From positions 1-58,835 of the forward strand of contig JAGWFS010000002.1 in assembly GCA_028867785.1 (NCBI GenBank): a stretch of DNA of 58,835 nucleotides, read 5' to 3'. The notes under the pieces are model-generated. The model was not told where the DNA came from. It was given only the letters and a program-made list of their open reading frames with translations, and did not search any database. The number at the start of each line of letters is the position of its first letter. Within the stretch, counting starts at the first letter, position 1. Shown here piece after piece: positions 23,763 through 31,954 of the stretch. The position numbers were made by a program, and so were the translations under genes. Origin of the DNA: Nitrososphaerota archaeon (GTDB taxonomy: Archaea > Thermoproteota > Nitrososphaeria > Nitrososphaerales > Nitrosopumilaceae).

Positions 23763-25857
23763 TATCACTCGAGACCTCACTTGCAAGATTGCGTCTATCG
23801 CAGTAATCGGGATATTGCTTGCCTCATCATTTGTTGTTCCGTCTTCAGCACAAGTCGTACAAGAAAATGACTGTACTGCTCCTCTTACCACTACGATAGA
23901 TGCCAATTATCAGGGACCGGTAGCCGTGGATGCTTATTGGGTTGACCAGGGAGTGGTAGATAACAGTGCCAGTGCAACAAATCCGATTAAAAAGGAAGTG
24001 GGACCGGGAGAAGGATCATCAATACTGGCAGTTGTTCTAAATAATAGGGGAAACAACCCGTTAAGTTCTGTAACTGCGTTTCTGAATTTGCCTGCAGGCT
24101 TTGCACCTACCGGAAACAGCAAGATACCGCAATTATTGCAGCAATACAATCCGGCATCAAAAATGGCAAGCAATTATGCGCTTGCAAGCTATTACGGTAC
24201 GGTCGCAGCAGGTGGAACCTTTATCCTGTTCTTTGACATCAATGTTTTGCCTACTGCCAAGGTTGGAACGTTTAGCACTAACATGGCTGTTAATTACAAA
24301 ATCGGTGTAGGCGCAGCAGGGCTTAATGTACAAAGCTGCACTTCGGCTCTGCTTGAAGTTCCACTGGTGCTTCCAGGCAAGGTGGTTCTAGATCTGGCCT
24401 CAGATCATAACTACATCAAACCTACCCAGTCCGATACAATCACTTTGACCGTGGAAAATAAAGGATCGGCACCAGCAACCGGGGTCATAGCTACCATTAC
24501 AAACCTTGGTCAAAAAGGAAACTCGGGATCTGGAGGCAGCGGCACGTTGACACTGTCCTCAACAACTACCAACATTGTAAATCTGGGTGCCAATCAGTTT
24601 GCCTTGGGGACCATTCCAGCCGGAGGATCAGCTAATATCACAACCGTGGTCTTTCCTTCAAGTTCTGCTGCAGGTCAAACACAAGACGTCACGATAGGTA
24701 TATCGTATGAAAATGCATGGGGAGCACAGGAAAGCATCTCGTTAAATACGGGAGTAGTGGTTTCCCCGCTGTCTCCGCAATCCTTGAGTCTGACATATGT
24801 TGGCAATGATACTTCTCCTGTCATCACGTCTGGAAAACTGTCAAATCTGAGTTTTGCTGTGTCAAATAACGGGTCAAACAATGATTCCAACATTGTGATC
24901 TCTCTGGTACCCCAGTCCGCCTCTGTCTCAGTTGTAGGCCCGTCCACGTGGACAGTTCCAAATGTGGCACCGGGAAACAGGACAGTATTATCCACGAGTG
25001 TGTTTGCTGCAAATTCTTTGATTGATACTCCGACGGCGTTTACTTTGACGGCAAACTATGTATCCCAAGAACAGGCGCAAACCAACTCGCTAACACTTGG
25101 CGCATTTGTAGTGGGTGACATTAAATTGCAATTATATGATCTGGCAGTAAACTATGTTGGCAGTACCCCAAACCTGGCTGGCAGCCTGTTGAATCAGGGT
25201 AGTACCACCGGACTGTATACCACGGTTCAGCTTGTCAAATCCCCAATCTTGCAGGCAATAAGAGAGGCAAGAATGTCAAACCACACCTCGCAAAACAGTA
25301 CCGGCAGCGTTGGTTTCCAGCAGGGCCAGGCCTACGGTTCGTCATCCCAGATCTCGGATCAAGGTAGCAGCGGGGGAGGATTTGGCGGACAAGGAGGCAA
25401 TAGGGGAAACTTCGGAGGACAAGGCGGCGGAGGAAGCTTTAGTGGACAAGGCAGTCAAAGAGGACAAAGCACTCAGCAATTCTTGGGAGACCTGACTCCG
25501 GATTCTCCGATTCCGTTTAGCATTCCGTTAAACGGTATAAGTTCTCTTCAACCCGGGTCTTATCCTGTGTCGTTTGAGGTTGTATATGCAGATGATTTGA
25601 AGGCCTTCCACACAGTAATCCTGAATGGCACAGTATCGGTAGGCAGAGCGCCACAAATTGGACCGGCACACGAACGCGGCTCCATCTTGGATCAGCTCCC
25701 AATCCCGCTGCCCGTGTTGATAGGTATGGCCATAGCAGCAATCGCAGCTGCGGTAATAGTAAAAAAGATAAAATCAAAAAAACAGAAACATCTCAAGATG
25801 CTTGCAGGAAACGATACCGACATAGTGGCAGCATTTAACGATTCTGATAAAAAGTGA
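23749..25857 (+). CDS. Exporter-linked surface protein with CARDB/NEW3-like repeats
   Basis: ATG 23749 overlaps the ATPase stop by 14 bases and yields a signal peptide (SIAVIGILLASSFVVPSSAQ). Several Ig-like domains of the COG1361 kind follow (SSILAVVLNNRGNNPLSSV, SDTITLTVENKGSAPATGV, KLSNLSFAVSNNGSNND). At about 520-580 there is a flexible Gly/Gln/Ser stretch (GGGFGGQGGNRGNFGGQGG). A further beta domain and a C-terminal membrane helix (LPVLIGMAIAAIAAAVIV) with a Lys-rich tail close the protein. By position it takes the place of the adaptor in MacB systems. Confidence 0.85.
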   Translation: MSLTSITRDLTCKIASIAVIGILLASSFVVPSSAQVVQENDCTAPLTTTIDANYQGPVAVDAYWVDQGVVDNSASATNPIKKEVGPGEGSSILAVVLNNRGNNPLSSVTAFLNLPAGFAPTGNSKIPQLLQQYNPASKMASNYALASYYGTVAAGGTFILFFDINVLPTAKVGTFSTNMAVNYKIGVGAAGLNVQSCTSALLEVPLVLPGKVVLDLASDHNYIKPTQSDTITLTVENKGSAPATGVIATITNLGQKGNSGSGGSGTLTLSSTTTNIVNLGANQFALGTIPAGGSANITTVVFPSSSAAGQTQDVTIGISYENAWGAQESISLNTGVVVSPLSPQSLSLTYVGNDTSPVITSGKLSNLSFAVSNNGSNNDSNIVISLVPQSASVSVVGPSTWTVPNVAPGNRTVLSTSVFAANSLIDTPTAFTLTANYVSQEQAQTNSLTLGAFVVGDIKLQLYDLAVNYVGSTPNLAGSLLNQGSTTGLYTTVQLVKSPILQAIREARMSNHTSQNSTGSVGFQQGQAYGSSSQISDQGSSGGGFGGQGGNRGNFGGQGGGGSFSGQGSQRGQSTQQFLGDLTPDSPIPFSIPLNGISSLQPGSYPVSFEVVYADDLKAFHTVILNGTVSVGRAPQIGPAHERGSILDQLPIPLPVLIGMAIAAIAAAVIVKKIKSKKQKHLKMLAGNDTDIVAAFNDSDKK

Positions 25858-25858
25858 G

Positions 25859-27094
25859 ATGCACCCAACGGATATCTTTTCTTTATCATTTGATGCTCTG
25901 GTAGACCGCAAAGTCAGAACCGTGCTGACTGTCCTGATGGTAGTTTTGGGCAGCAGCCTGGTAGTTGTCCTAAATGGCCTGAGTGCCGGCCAGGCCGAAT
26001 TTTTGGCAAACCAGTTCAGCGCTCTTGCCGCAAATGTAATCTATGTGGGCTCTGGCCAGCATTCGTACCATGGCTCGTCTTCTCCGGCCTCGATTATAAT
26101 CAATAATGCTATCGTAAGCAAGATGCGGACACTGCCGTATGTTGAAGACGTTGTTCCGGGATACTCGGGCTCTGCCCAGATTGACTCTCAAGGTAACACG
26201 CAACGCATCTCGATAACTGCAATGGATCCGACAAAACTTGCAGTGATTCTGCCAAATCTTCAGTTTGTTGACGGTTCAACGATAAAACCAAACGATCCCG
26301 GTTCTGCACTTGTTGGTGACACCATAGCAAATCCACCTGGAGCAACGACGCCATTTGTGGTCGTTGGGCAAACAATCAAAGCCACATATTCATACACGGA
26401 CGCAAGTGGTAAGCAGCAGCAACAAGTCAAAAACTTTATCGTATCGGGAGTAATGCAGCCATCAGGAAACACGCGAATCGACAGTTCAATAGTAATTAAC
26501 CTGGATGCCGGGAATCAATTATTGCATAAATCAACAAAGTATGACCAGATTGTTGTAGCTGCCATCTCCCCAGATTATGTCGATACTGTACAGCAGGAAT
26601 TGATTGATCAGTATGGGAAAACTCTGGGCGTTACAACTCCAAAATCCATAATGGCTGTCACCCAGAAAGCCGCAAGCGGCAATGCTGCCTTTACTTTGAT
26701 GGTGGGAATAATTGCTCTTGTAGTGGGTGCAGTGGGAATTGTAACTACACTGTATAATTCTGTAACTGAACGAATTAGGGAGATAGGTACCATGAAAGCG
26801 ATAGGCGCGCAAAATGGCGATATCCTTCAATTGTTTATTGTAGAGGCCGCATTAATAGGAATAATCGGAGCCTCGTTGGGAATAATAATCGGCATGGGTG
26901 CGGGATACGTACTGAGCATCTTTACTACTACAAGTGTTCCGGGTTCAGGACAAATCCACATCCCACCAATCTACGTTCCTTCTGATCTTCTAAAAGTCTG
27001 GCTTCTTTCAGTCACGTTAAGTCTAGCAGCTGGGATTTATCCTGCATGGAAAGCCTCTAGATTGTCACCAATGGTAGCATTAAGACGGGAATAA
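25859..27094 (+). CDS. ABC exporter permease, MacB/FtsX type
   Basis: The layout is that of MacB: one membrane helix near the N-terminus (RTVLTVLMVVLGSSLVVVL), a large external domain (about 45-270, SALAANVIYVGSG onward), then three helices (FTLMVGIIALVVGAVGIV, IEAALIGIIGASLGII-like and WLLSVTLSLAAGIYPAWKAS). The cytoplasmic loop ERIREIGTMKAIGAQNGDILQ is the FtsX coupling motif. It starts one base after the upstream stop and completes the exporter. Confidence 0.92.
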   Translation: MHPTDIFSLSFDALVDRKVRTVLTVLMVVLGSSLVVVLNGLSAGQAEFLANQFSALAANVIYVGSGQHSYHGSSSPASIIINNAIVSKMRTLPYVEDVVPGYSGSAQIDSQGNTQRISITAMDPTKLAVILPNLQFVDGSTIKPNDPGSALVGDTIANPPGATTPFVVVGQTIKATYSYTDASGKQQQQVKNFIVSGVMQPSGNTRIDSSIVINLDAGNQLLHKSTKYDQIVVAAISPDYVDTVQQELIDQYGKTLGVTTPKSIMAVTQKAASGNAAFTLMVGIIALVVGAVGIVTTLYNSVTERIREIGTMKAIGAQNGDILQLFIVEAALIGIIGASLGIIIGMGAGYVLSIFTTTSVPGSGQIHIPPIYVPSDLLKVWLLSVTLSLAAGIYPAWKASRLSPMVALRRE

Positions 27095-27106
27095 GCCTCA
27101 GAGTAT

Positions 27107-27139
27107 AATCCGGAATCGTAAAAAACAAAAATCCGGATT
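27107..27139. terminator. Inverted repeat after the MacB-type operon
   Basis: AATCCGGA (27107-27114) pairs with TCCGGATT (27132-27139) around a 17-base A-rich loop, 12 bases after the permease stop. It is a plausible 3 prime processing or termination hairpin. A T-rich run follows only some 50 bases later, so intrinsic termination at the hairpin itself is uncertain. Confidence 0.35.
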
Positions 27140-27211
27140 TAGGAGTTGGCTGTAGGAAAAAACTACATGTTGGAGGTGTTTATTCGTTTTAGTTTTTGAT
27201 TTTTAAACTAT

Positions 27212-27544
27212 TCATGAGCTCAGGATTGTAATGCCGGTGATCTTTTTGATCTCCTCCCGGCTCATTCCGTTTGCAGCCAAAAATACTGCGAGTTTTACCG
27301 CATCCTGTCCTCCGCCTGATACGTTCAGGAGATTGATGGTGCCAAGTTCTTTTACTGACTTTGAATCTGTTTTGCCATCTGTCTCTTTCAAGTCTGCACC
27401 ATTTGGAGAATTCTGTTTTTTTACATCAAGCAAAGCGTCTATCTTGGCAAGATCGATTTTTTGTAATTGTTCCTCCAAATCTTTTGTGTCTGTAAATTCT
27501 ATTGTGATTTCTCCACCAGACAGACTGATCTTTATCTTGGCCAT
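27212..27544 (-). CDS. Small soluble hypothetical protein, 110 aa
   Basis: I chose ATG 27544 (MAKIKISLSGGEITIEF); the frame extends 10 codons further. The N-terminal half has two beta strands then a helix (LEEQLQKIDLAKIDALLD). A Lys/Ser-rich linker leads to a C-terminal helical motif with REEIKKITGITILSS that resembles an HTH-like or small helical domain. I do not recognise the family. Confidence 0.6.
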   Translation of the reverse strand: MAKIKISLSGGEITIEFTDTKDLEEQLQKIDLAKIDALLDVKKQNSPNGADLKETDGKTDSKSVKELGTINLLNVSGGGQDAVKLAVFLAANGMSREEIKKITGITILSS

Positions 27545-27661
27545 GTGTACACAAGTAATTGCGGTATACTGCATTTAAGATTAAATTGTCTGAACATGTT
27601 TTCTATAATGCGTTACAGCTGAATATATGTTGAAAGAAGTTCTATGTAATGACATATTCTG

Positions 27662-28057
27662 TCATCCTCCATAACCTGAATTTCCCACAAACGGAACACT
27701 TGCAGGTTCTCTATATGGTTCAGACACATCAATTCCTTGATCTGTTGTGACCCTGACTACTGTAAGGTCGCTGCCTTCTGGTGGGGAGAGCGAGATCTTA
27801 TCCCCAGCATTGAGAAGAGGTATGACATCTGGTTTTGCGGTTCCGCCATAATCAATTTTGATATTGGTAAGAGCATCCCTGCCGGTATTTTTGATTAATA
27901 CATGCGTTTCTGTTCCCATCGCGTCTTTTACAATAATCGGGGTTATGGAAATATCATATTTTTGAGTGGGAATAGCCACTAGAAAACTGAGTGCCAGAAA
28001 TATTCCTATTGCTGCGAGGCCTATGCCGATTGCTATTGAAAGCACTGGCTTTTTCAA
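27662..28057 (-). CDS. Membrane-anchored small beta-domain protein
   Basis: A single N-terminal membrane helix (VLSIAIGIGLAAIGIFLALSF) is followed by an outer domain of about 95 residues with a CARDB-like pattern (ETHVLIKNTGRDALTNIKIDY). No Cys is present and no PEFG tail. It is probably a lipoprotein-like or signal-anchored surface protein. Function unknown. Confidence 0.6.
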   Translation of the reverse strand: MKKPVLSIAIGIGLAAIGIFLALSFLVAIPTQKYDISITPIIVKDAMGTETHVLIKNTGRDALTNIKIDYGGTAKPDVIPLLNAGDKISLSPPEGSDLTVVRVTTDQGIDVSEPYREPASVPFVGNSGYGG

Positions 28058-28194
28058 CTAAAGATAATTGGTTTCTAAATATTTCAATGATACTATGGCA
28101 TGATTTGGTAAACGCGTCTGATATATTCGTGATTGAATTTATTTTCCAATTGGAACAAAAATAAGATTAAACTTTTTTAAAATAGCTTGATGAA

Positions 28195-28722
28195 TTGTAT
28201 TTATTGAATAGTCGTGTATGCCATCAACTGTTGGGCCTGCATGAAGGGGCTTCCATGCAAGAAATAAAAACCGCCTATAGGAAGCTGGCATTAAAGTATC
28301 ATCCTGATAAAAATACATCAAAACAGGATGGGGAGAAATTTAAGATGATAACAGAGGCTTATCAAATGCTCCGCACAAATTGTGATGATGCGAGCCCTAA
28401 TTCTGACAGATCTGCCCATGATTCTGTTGAAAACAACACTGGTTCAAAAACACCGTATTGGAACGAAATAAGCCCGGAACAAATCCTAAGAGAAGAGTAT
28501 GCCCGATGCATAAAATATGCAGAAAAAGCATTTCACGACATTTGTGAATATGAACAAGGATTGCGGAAATGCTATGAAAAAATAATAATCCGTACTGCCT
28601 CAAACATGTTTCCTTCAATTGCTGTGCAATACAACCGCGTTTCACTTTTTCTTACCTCGTATGCCTGTGTTCCTTTTTTGAAAAAGGGGCAACAGAATCT
28701 GAAATCTAAATTCAAATTTTAG
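28195..28722 (+). CDS. J-domain protein with novel C-terminus
   Basis: Residues about 9-60 form a J-domain with helix II ([12 protein letters not shown]), the HPD motif (36-38) that triggers DnaK ATPase, and helix III ([13 protein letters not shown]). Unlike DnaJ there is no Gly/Phe region, zinc centre or peptide-binding domain. The C-terminal 110 residues are helical with several Cys ([20 protein letters not shown]) and a hydrophobic stretch near the end. It is likely a co-chaperone that recruits DnaK to a particular client. The TTG at 28195 is the assumed start; TTG 28204 is possible. Confidence 0.75.
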   Translation: MYLLNSRVCHQLLGLHEGASMQEIKTAYRKLALKYHPDKNTSKQDGEKFKMITEAYQMLRTNCDDASPNSDRSAHDSVENNTGSKTPYWNEISPEQILREEYARCIKYAEKAFHDICEYEQGLRKCYEKIIIRTASNMFPSIAVQYNRVSLFLTSYACVPFLKKGQQNLKSKFKF

Positions 28723-28793
28723 CTTTTTGACTGTCACAAATTTCTAAAATGAATTAAAAATAAAGAGAATGTAGTCTTTTTGACTCCATCTGA

Positions 28794-29543
28794 TTATCTA
28801 CGTCGCACTGCAGTCCAGATTCCGATGCCTGTCAGGATTGCAGCTACTGCCATGCCGGTAGCCCATCCTGCTGCTTGACCCGAGTCGGTGCTACTAGTCG
28901 ATACTAGTGTTGGTGTTGATACTGGTGTTGGTGTTGATACTGGTGTTGGTGTTGATACTGGTGTTGGTGTTGATACTGGTGTTGTGTTGTTAGTTGACTG
29001 TGTGGGGGGCGTAGATGTATTAGAATGCATGTTAGTGCTTTCTGTATTTGATGGGGCGTTAGTTGGTGTATTACTGCTAGTTGTATTCGATGACATGTTC
29101 ATGCCAGAAGGCATGTTTGTGCTAGTTGTACTTGGAGCCGTAGATGCTGACGTGCTGACAATTACTTGGCCTGTCATCCATGGATGGACTTGGCAAAAAT
29201 AATTGTACGTGCCAGGATTATTGAAGGTGAAGCTAAAGTCTTTTCCAGGTGAAATCAGACTGCTGTCAAAGATAGTGCCCGTCTGATTGTCTGATGGACT
29301 TCCACTTGTTACAGTGTGGCTGACTTTGTCGTTGTTTTTCCATTCTACTGTTGTACCTGGCGCTACAGTTATGGTATTCGGATCAAAACAATTGTTCGAT
29401 TGTGCACAGTTTGGACCCGAGCCATCTCCAGCTGAAATATTTACGGTTGTTCCAGATTCTTGTGCAAAAGCTGATGGAGCTATTGCAAGAATTGCAACTA
29501 GAGTCAAAACGCCGAATAATGCGCCCATTGGCTTTGACATCAT
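28794..29543 (-). CDS. Membrane-anchored cupredoxin with Ser/Thr/Pro stalk
   Basis: A signal peptide (1-27) leads to a plastocyanin-like domain (about 33-130) with type 1 copper ligands His76 (SHTVTSG), Cys117 (YFCQVHPWM), His120 and Met123, and an extra Cys pair (NCAQSNNC). A stalk of about 90 residues follows, rich in Ser/Thr/Asn/Pro with a tandem PTPVST repeat, then a C-terminal membrane helix (about 225-245) and RRR. Unlike the two cupredoxins at 37362 and 47953 it has no PEFG tail. It is a tethered copper carrier at the outer surface. Confidence 0.88.
   Translation of the reverse strand: MMSKPMGALFGVLTLVAILAIAPSAFAQESGTTVNISAGDGSGPNCAQSNNCFDPNTITVAPGTTVEWKNNDKVSHTVTSGSPSDNQTGTIFDSSLISPGKDFSFTFNNPGTYNYFCQVHPWMTGQVIVSTSASTAPSTTSTNMPSGMNMSSNTTSSNTPTNAPSNTESTNMHSNTSTPPTQSTNNTTPVSTPTPVSTPTPVSTPTPVSTPTLVSTSSTDSGQAAGWATGMAVAAILTGIGIWTAVRRR
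28899..28986. repeat. 18-base tandem repeat in the cupredoxin stalk
   Basis: The unit actggtgttggtgttgat occurs about four and a half times head to tail, the first copy with one change (actagt). On the minus strand it encodes PTPVST repeats. Copy number is likely to vary between strains, which would alter stalk length. Confidence 0.75.
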
Positions 29544-29756
29544 AAGTCCAATACCAACTCAATCAATTAATAAATTCTATGAATTTTACGAATTTTACGA
29601 ATAGTGCCGTAAACTGGGGCTACTTACCATAACGTATCTCAGAATAGTGTCAAAAAATTTGTTTTATAGACTAAAAGTGCAAAATATTGCAAAAAAGGAG
29701 TTTTGACGTTCTCTCCTAATGCTGTATAATAAATAGCGGTATAATCTAGCTTCCAC

Positions 29757-29900
29757 ATGACAAGTATGAAATGTGTCGTATGCGGAATAGGCTTCTTTTC
29801 TGCTACCGGTTCTGACAAGTGTTCAAAATGTGCGGGAAAAGAAAGACCGGAAACCTCTGAAAGCCATGATTCTTGTGGTTGTGGACATCACCACCACTAG
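29757..29900 (+). CDS. Cys/His-rich metal-binding mini-protein, 47 aa
   Basis: The product has C-x2-C (KCVVCG) and a second C-x2-C (DKCSKC), which together form a four-Cys zinc ribbon, and ends in CGCGHHHH, a strong site for Zn, Ni, Co or Cu. A TATA-like tataataaa (29725-29733) ends 24 bases before the ATG, which supports the start and a leaderless transcript. A metal store or chaperone is a reasonable guess, but no family is recognised. Confidence 0.6.
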   Translation: MTSMKCVVCGIGFFSATGSDKCSKCAGKERPETSESHDSCGCGHHHH

Positions 29901-29990
29901 AACTAGTTTTTTATTATATGAAAAACTAACGGGTTTCTGCACCTAGGCGTCATTCTCTTAATATTACCATGGTGGGGAATTGGATGAGTT

Positions 29991-31061
29991 GTGAAGGCAC
30001 TAGTGTATGAAGAATATGCGCCAGATGATAATTATGCAAGAATTTTAAAAATTAAAGAAGTACCAGATCCTAAACCCCGGTCACACGAAGTAGTCTTTAA
30101 AGTAAATGTTGCAGGATTGAATCATGACGATATATGGGGGATGAGGGGAAGGCCACTCCAAATACCACTGCCACACATTTCCGGAACTGATGCGGCAGGA
30201 GAAGTGACTGCAGTGGGAGAAGATGTTACTACGGTAAAGATAGGCGACAGAGTTGTATCGCATGGCAACCTGTCGTGTCGAGTTTGTACTGCGTGTACGG
30301 ATGGCCGTGAATATGACTGCAGAACTAGGAAGATTTGGGGATTTCAGACAGGTCCTCTGTGGGGGGGATATTGTGAATACGCTCATCTGCCAGAAGTAAA
30401 TGTAGTAAAAATTCCGGAAAATGTAAGCTGTGAAGAAGCTGCTGCATCATCTATGGTGATGGTAACTTCATGGCACATGTTGATAGGGAGAGCAAAGATC
30501 AAACCTGGGCAAACAGTGCTCATAATGGGAGGAGCTTCAGGTATGGGAACATTTGGAATACAAATTGCAAAATTGTATGGCTGTGATGTTATTGCCACTG
30601 CCAGTCAAAACAAACTCGATGACTGCCTAAAACTTGGGGCGGATTTCGCAGTTGACCACAGAAAGGAAGACTGGGATAAGGAAGTTTTTACAATTACAAA
30701 AGATCTTGCAAAAAAGAAGGGCGCCAAGCCGGGAGTTGATGTTGTCTATGAGCATATAGGCGGTTCTCACTGGAACAAAGAACTGGCTCTGTTAAAATAC
30801 GGTGCAACAATTGTTACTACTGGCGCCACAACTGGCTATGACGTACAAACTGATTTGCGACACATATTTTTCAAAGGAATAAACGTCTTGGGCTCTACTC
30901 AGGGAACACGTTCGGAACTTGTCGACGGACTGTATTGGCTGTCACAAGGAAAAATAAAGGCAATAATTGACTCAATACACACGTTTGAAAATGCTGCCGA
31001 AGCTCACACCAAGATGCTAAAGGGGAACCTTGTAGGAAAGATCTTGATGAGGCCAAATTGA
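29991..31061 (+). CDS. Medium-chain dehydrogenase/reductase (zinc ADH-like)
   Basis: A GTG start gives a 356-residue MDR protein. It has the structural-zinc lobe (Cys96, Cys99, Cys102, Cys110) and a Rossmann motif (IMGGASGMGTFGIQIAK). The position that binds catalytic zinc as Cys in classical alcohol dehydrogenases is Asn44 (AGLNHDDIWG), and the usual GHE motif reads SGTD. It may therefore lack catalytic zinc, like quinone oxidoreductases or enoyl-type reductases. In ammonia-oxidising archaea MDR enzymes serve the 3-hydroxypropionate/4-hydroxybutyrate cycle, and this could be a semialdehyde or acryloyl-CoA reductase, but the sequence does not decide. Confidence 0.75.
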   Translation: MKALVYEEYAPDDNYARILKIKEVPDPKPRSHEVVFKVNVAGLNHDDIWGMRGRPLQIPLPHISGTDAAGEVTAVGEDVTTVKIGDRVVSHGNLSCRVCTACTDGREYDCRTRKIWGFQTGPLWGGYCEYAHLPEVNVVKIPENVSCEEAAASSMVMVTSWHMLIGRAKIKPGQTVLIMGGASGMGTFGIQIAKLYGCDVIATASQNKLDDCLKLGADFAVDHRKEDWDKEVFTITKDLAKKKGAKPGVDVVYEHIGGSHWNKELALLKYGATIVTTGATTGYDVQTDLRHIFFKGINVLGSTQGTRSELVDGLYWLSQGKIKAIIDSIHTFENAAEAHTKMLKGNLVGKILMRPN

Positions 31062-31189
31062 AGATTCTTATGAAAGGACATCTGGCATACCGTGTTGTTG
31101 CCTGCGTGATGAAAACACATGCCTGACCAAATCTGATCAATTTTACCAACTCGTTAATTGATACTCATAGAAAACATGAAAACGTCATT

Positions 31190-31537
31190 TTGATCTCTAG
31201 TTGTATGTTCCTGATCCTGTTGGGTATCTGGGGATGCATGCCTGAATTTTCAAAAGATTGCATCGACATGAGCAATGCCGCTTCTACATATCTGGGAATT
31301 GTGGCAGGCGCGATAATAGGCGGTATAGTAAGCTGGTGGGTGTATAATAGACAGAAGAAGACTTCTAACACGCAAGAGCGTGTTTTATGCCGAATTGAAG
31401 AATTAGAGGAAAACCATGATGTGATATTGAAAAAACTGGCCAACTTTGACGACATGCATGAAACGGCCTTGGATGCAATGAGCGAGTTAAACCGAAAAGT
31501 CGACCTGCTTCTCAATACAAATGACAAGCGTCCGTAG
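31190..31537 (+). CDS. Small membrane protein with coiled-coil tail
   Basis: A membrane helix (NAASTYLGIVAGAIIGGIVSW) is followed by a charged coiled-coil segment (RIEELEENHDVILKKLANFD...MSELNRKVDLLLN). The assumed TTG 31190 precedes another hydrophobic stretch; ATG 31205 or the ATG at 31268 (MSNAAS) may be the real start. The function is unknown. Single-helix coiled-coil proteins often scaffold membrane complexes. Confidence 0.55.
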   Translation: MISSCMFLILLGIWGCMPEFSKDCIDMSNAASTYLGIVAGAIIGGIVSWWVYNRQKKTSNTQERVLCRIEELEENHDVILKKLANFDDMHETALDAMSELNRKVDLLLNTNDKRP

Positions 31538-31672
31538 GATGCCCTGACTATCAAACTGCTGCATACGTCTTAACCGACTTTCATATCGCTTAATCTTACT
31601 CTAATGATAATAATTATGAAAAATGAAAAACTGTAACTTTTTCTTAAATATGTGAAAGACGATTAAAGTACT

Positions 31673-31741
31673 GAAGAAAACCCATTAAACCAGACACACA
31701 CAAGTACCAAGGCATGCGCTTTGGTACTTTGGGTTTTCTTC
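31673..31741. ncRNA. Nested two-stem hairpin, candidate structured RNA
   Basis: GAAGAAAACCCA (31673-31684) pairs perfectly with TGGGTTTTCTTC (31730-31741). Inside it, AAGTACCAAGGC (31702-31713) pairs with GCTTTGGTACTT (31718-31729) with one G-T wobble, closing on the tetraloop ATGC. The right arms are contiguous; the left arms are separated by a 17-base bulge (31685-31701). That gives 24 paired positions in 69 bases. The strand cannot be told from the sequence because both read the same fold. It could be a small RNA, a regulatory leader or a mobile palindromic repeat. Confidence 0.5.
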
Positions 31742-31925
31742 CTTACGTCAGTTATAATGATTTTTAAGACTTTTTATTTCGTCAAAAGTTCGTCAGCTCG
31801 ATACTTTTGTTATTTTATCATCGTGCAATTCTAAGCATTGCATGTAGTGTTATTATTTGACTGGGCATGGACAAAGTTTGACAAATACATCTGATCCGGA
31901 AATTAAACATTTTTTTACAATTACT

Positions 31926-31932
31926 TATATAG
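31926..31932 (+). promoter_or_regulatory. TATA box of PEFG protein 2
   Basis: TTATATA ends 23 bases before the TTG at 31955. The flank (T-rich run, then AATTAC) resembles that of the paralogue at 17966 at the same spacing, so the paralogues kept promoter as well as coding sequence. This supports the unusual TTG start. Confidence 0.6.
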
Positions 31933-31954
31933 TGGTTAGGTCGACCAGCAATAG

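Larger units (their letters stand above)
31538..31954. other. 417-base gap with a strong nested hairpin
   Basis: No coding frame of note was found on either strand. The gap contains the two-stem element at 31673-31741, an upstream TATA-like ttcttaaatatg (31641-31652), T-rich runs after the hairpin, and the TTATATA promoter of the PEFG protein at 31955. Confidence 0.6.

Noticed and set aside
28899-28986. Short tandem repeats as a CRISPR array
   Set aside because: Units are 18 bases, contiguous and without spacers, and they encode a stalk.
28888-29202. 104-codon Val/Gly-rich plus-strand frame
   Set aside because: It is the antisense reading of the PTPVST stalk repeat in the cupredoxin gene.
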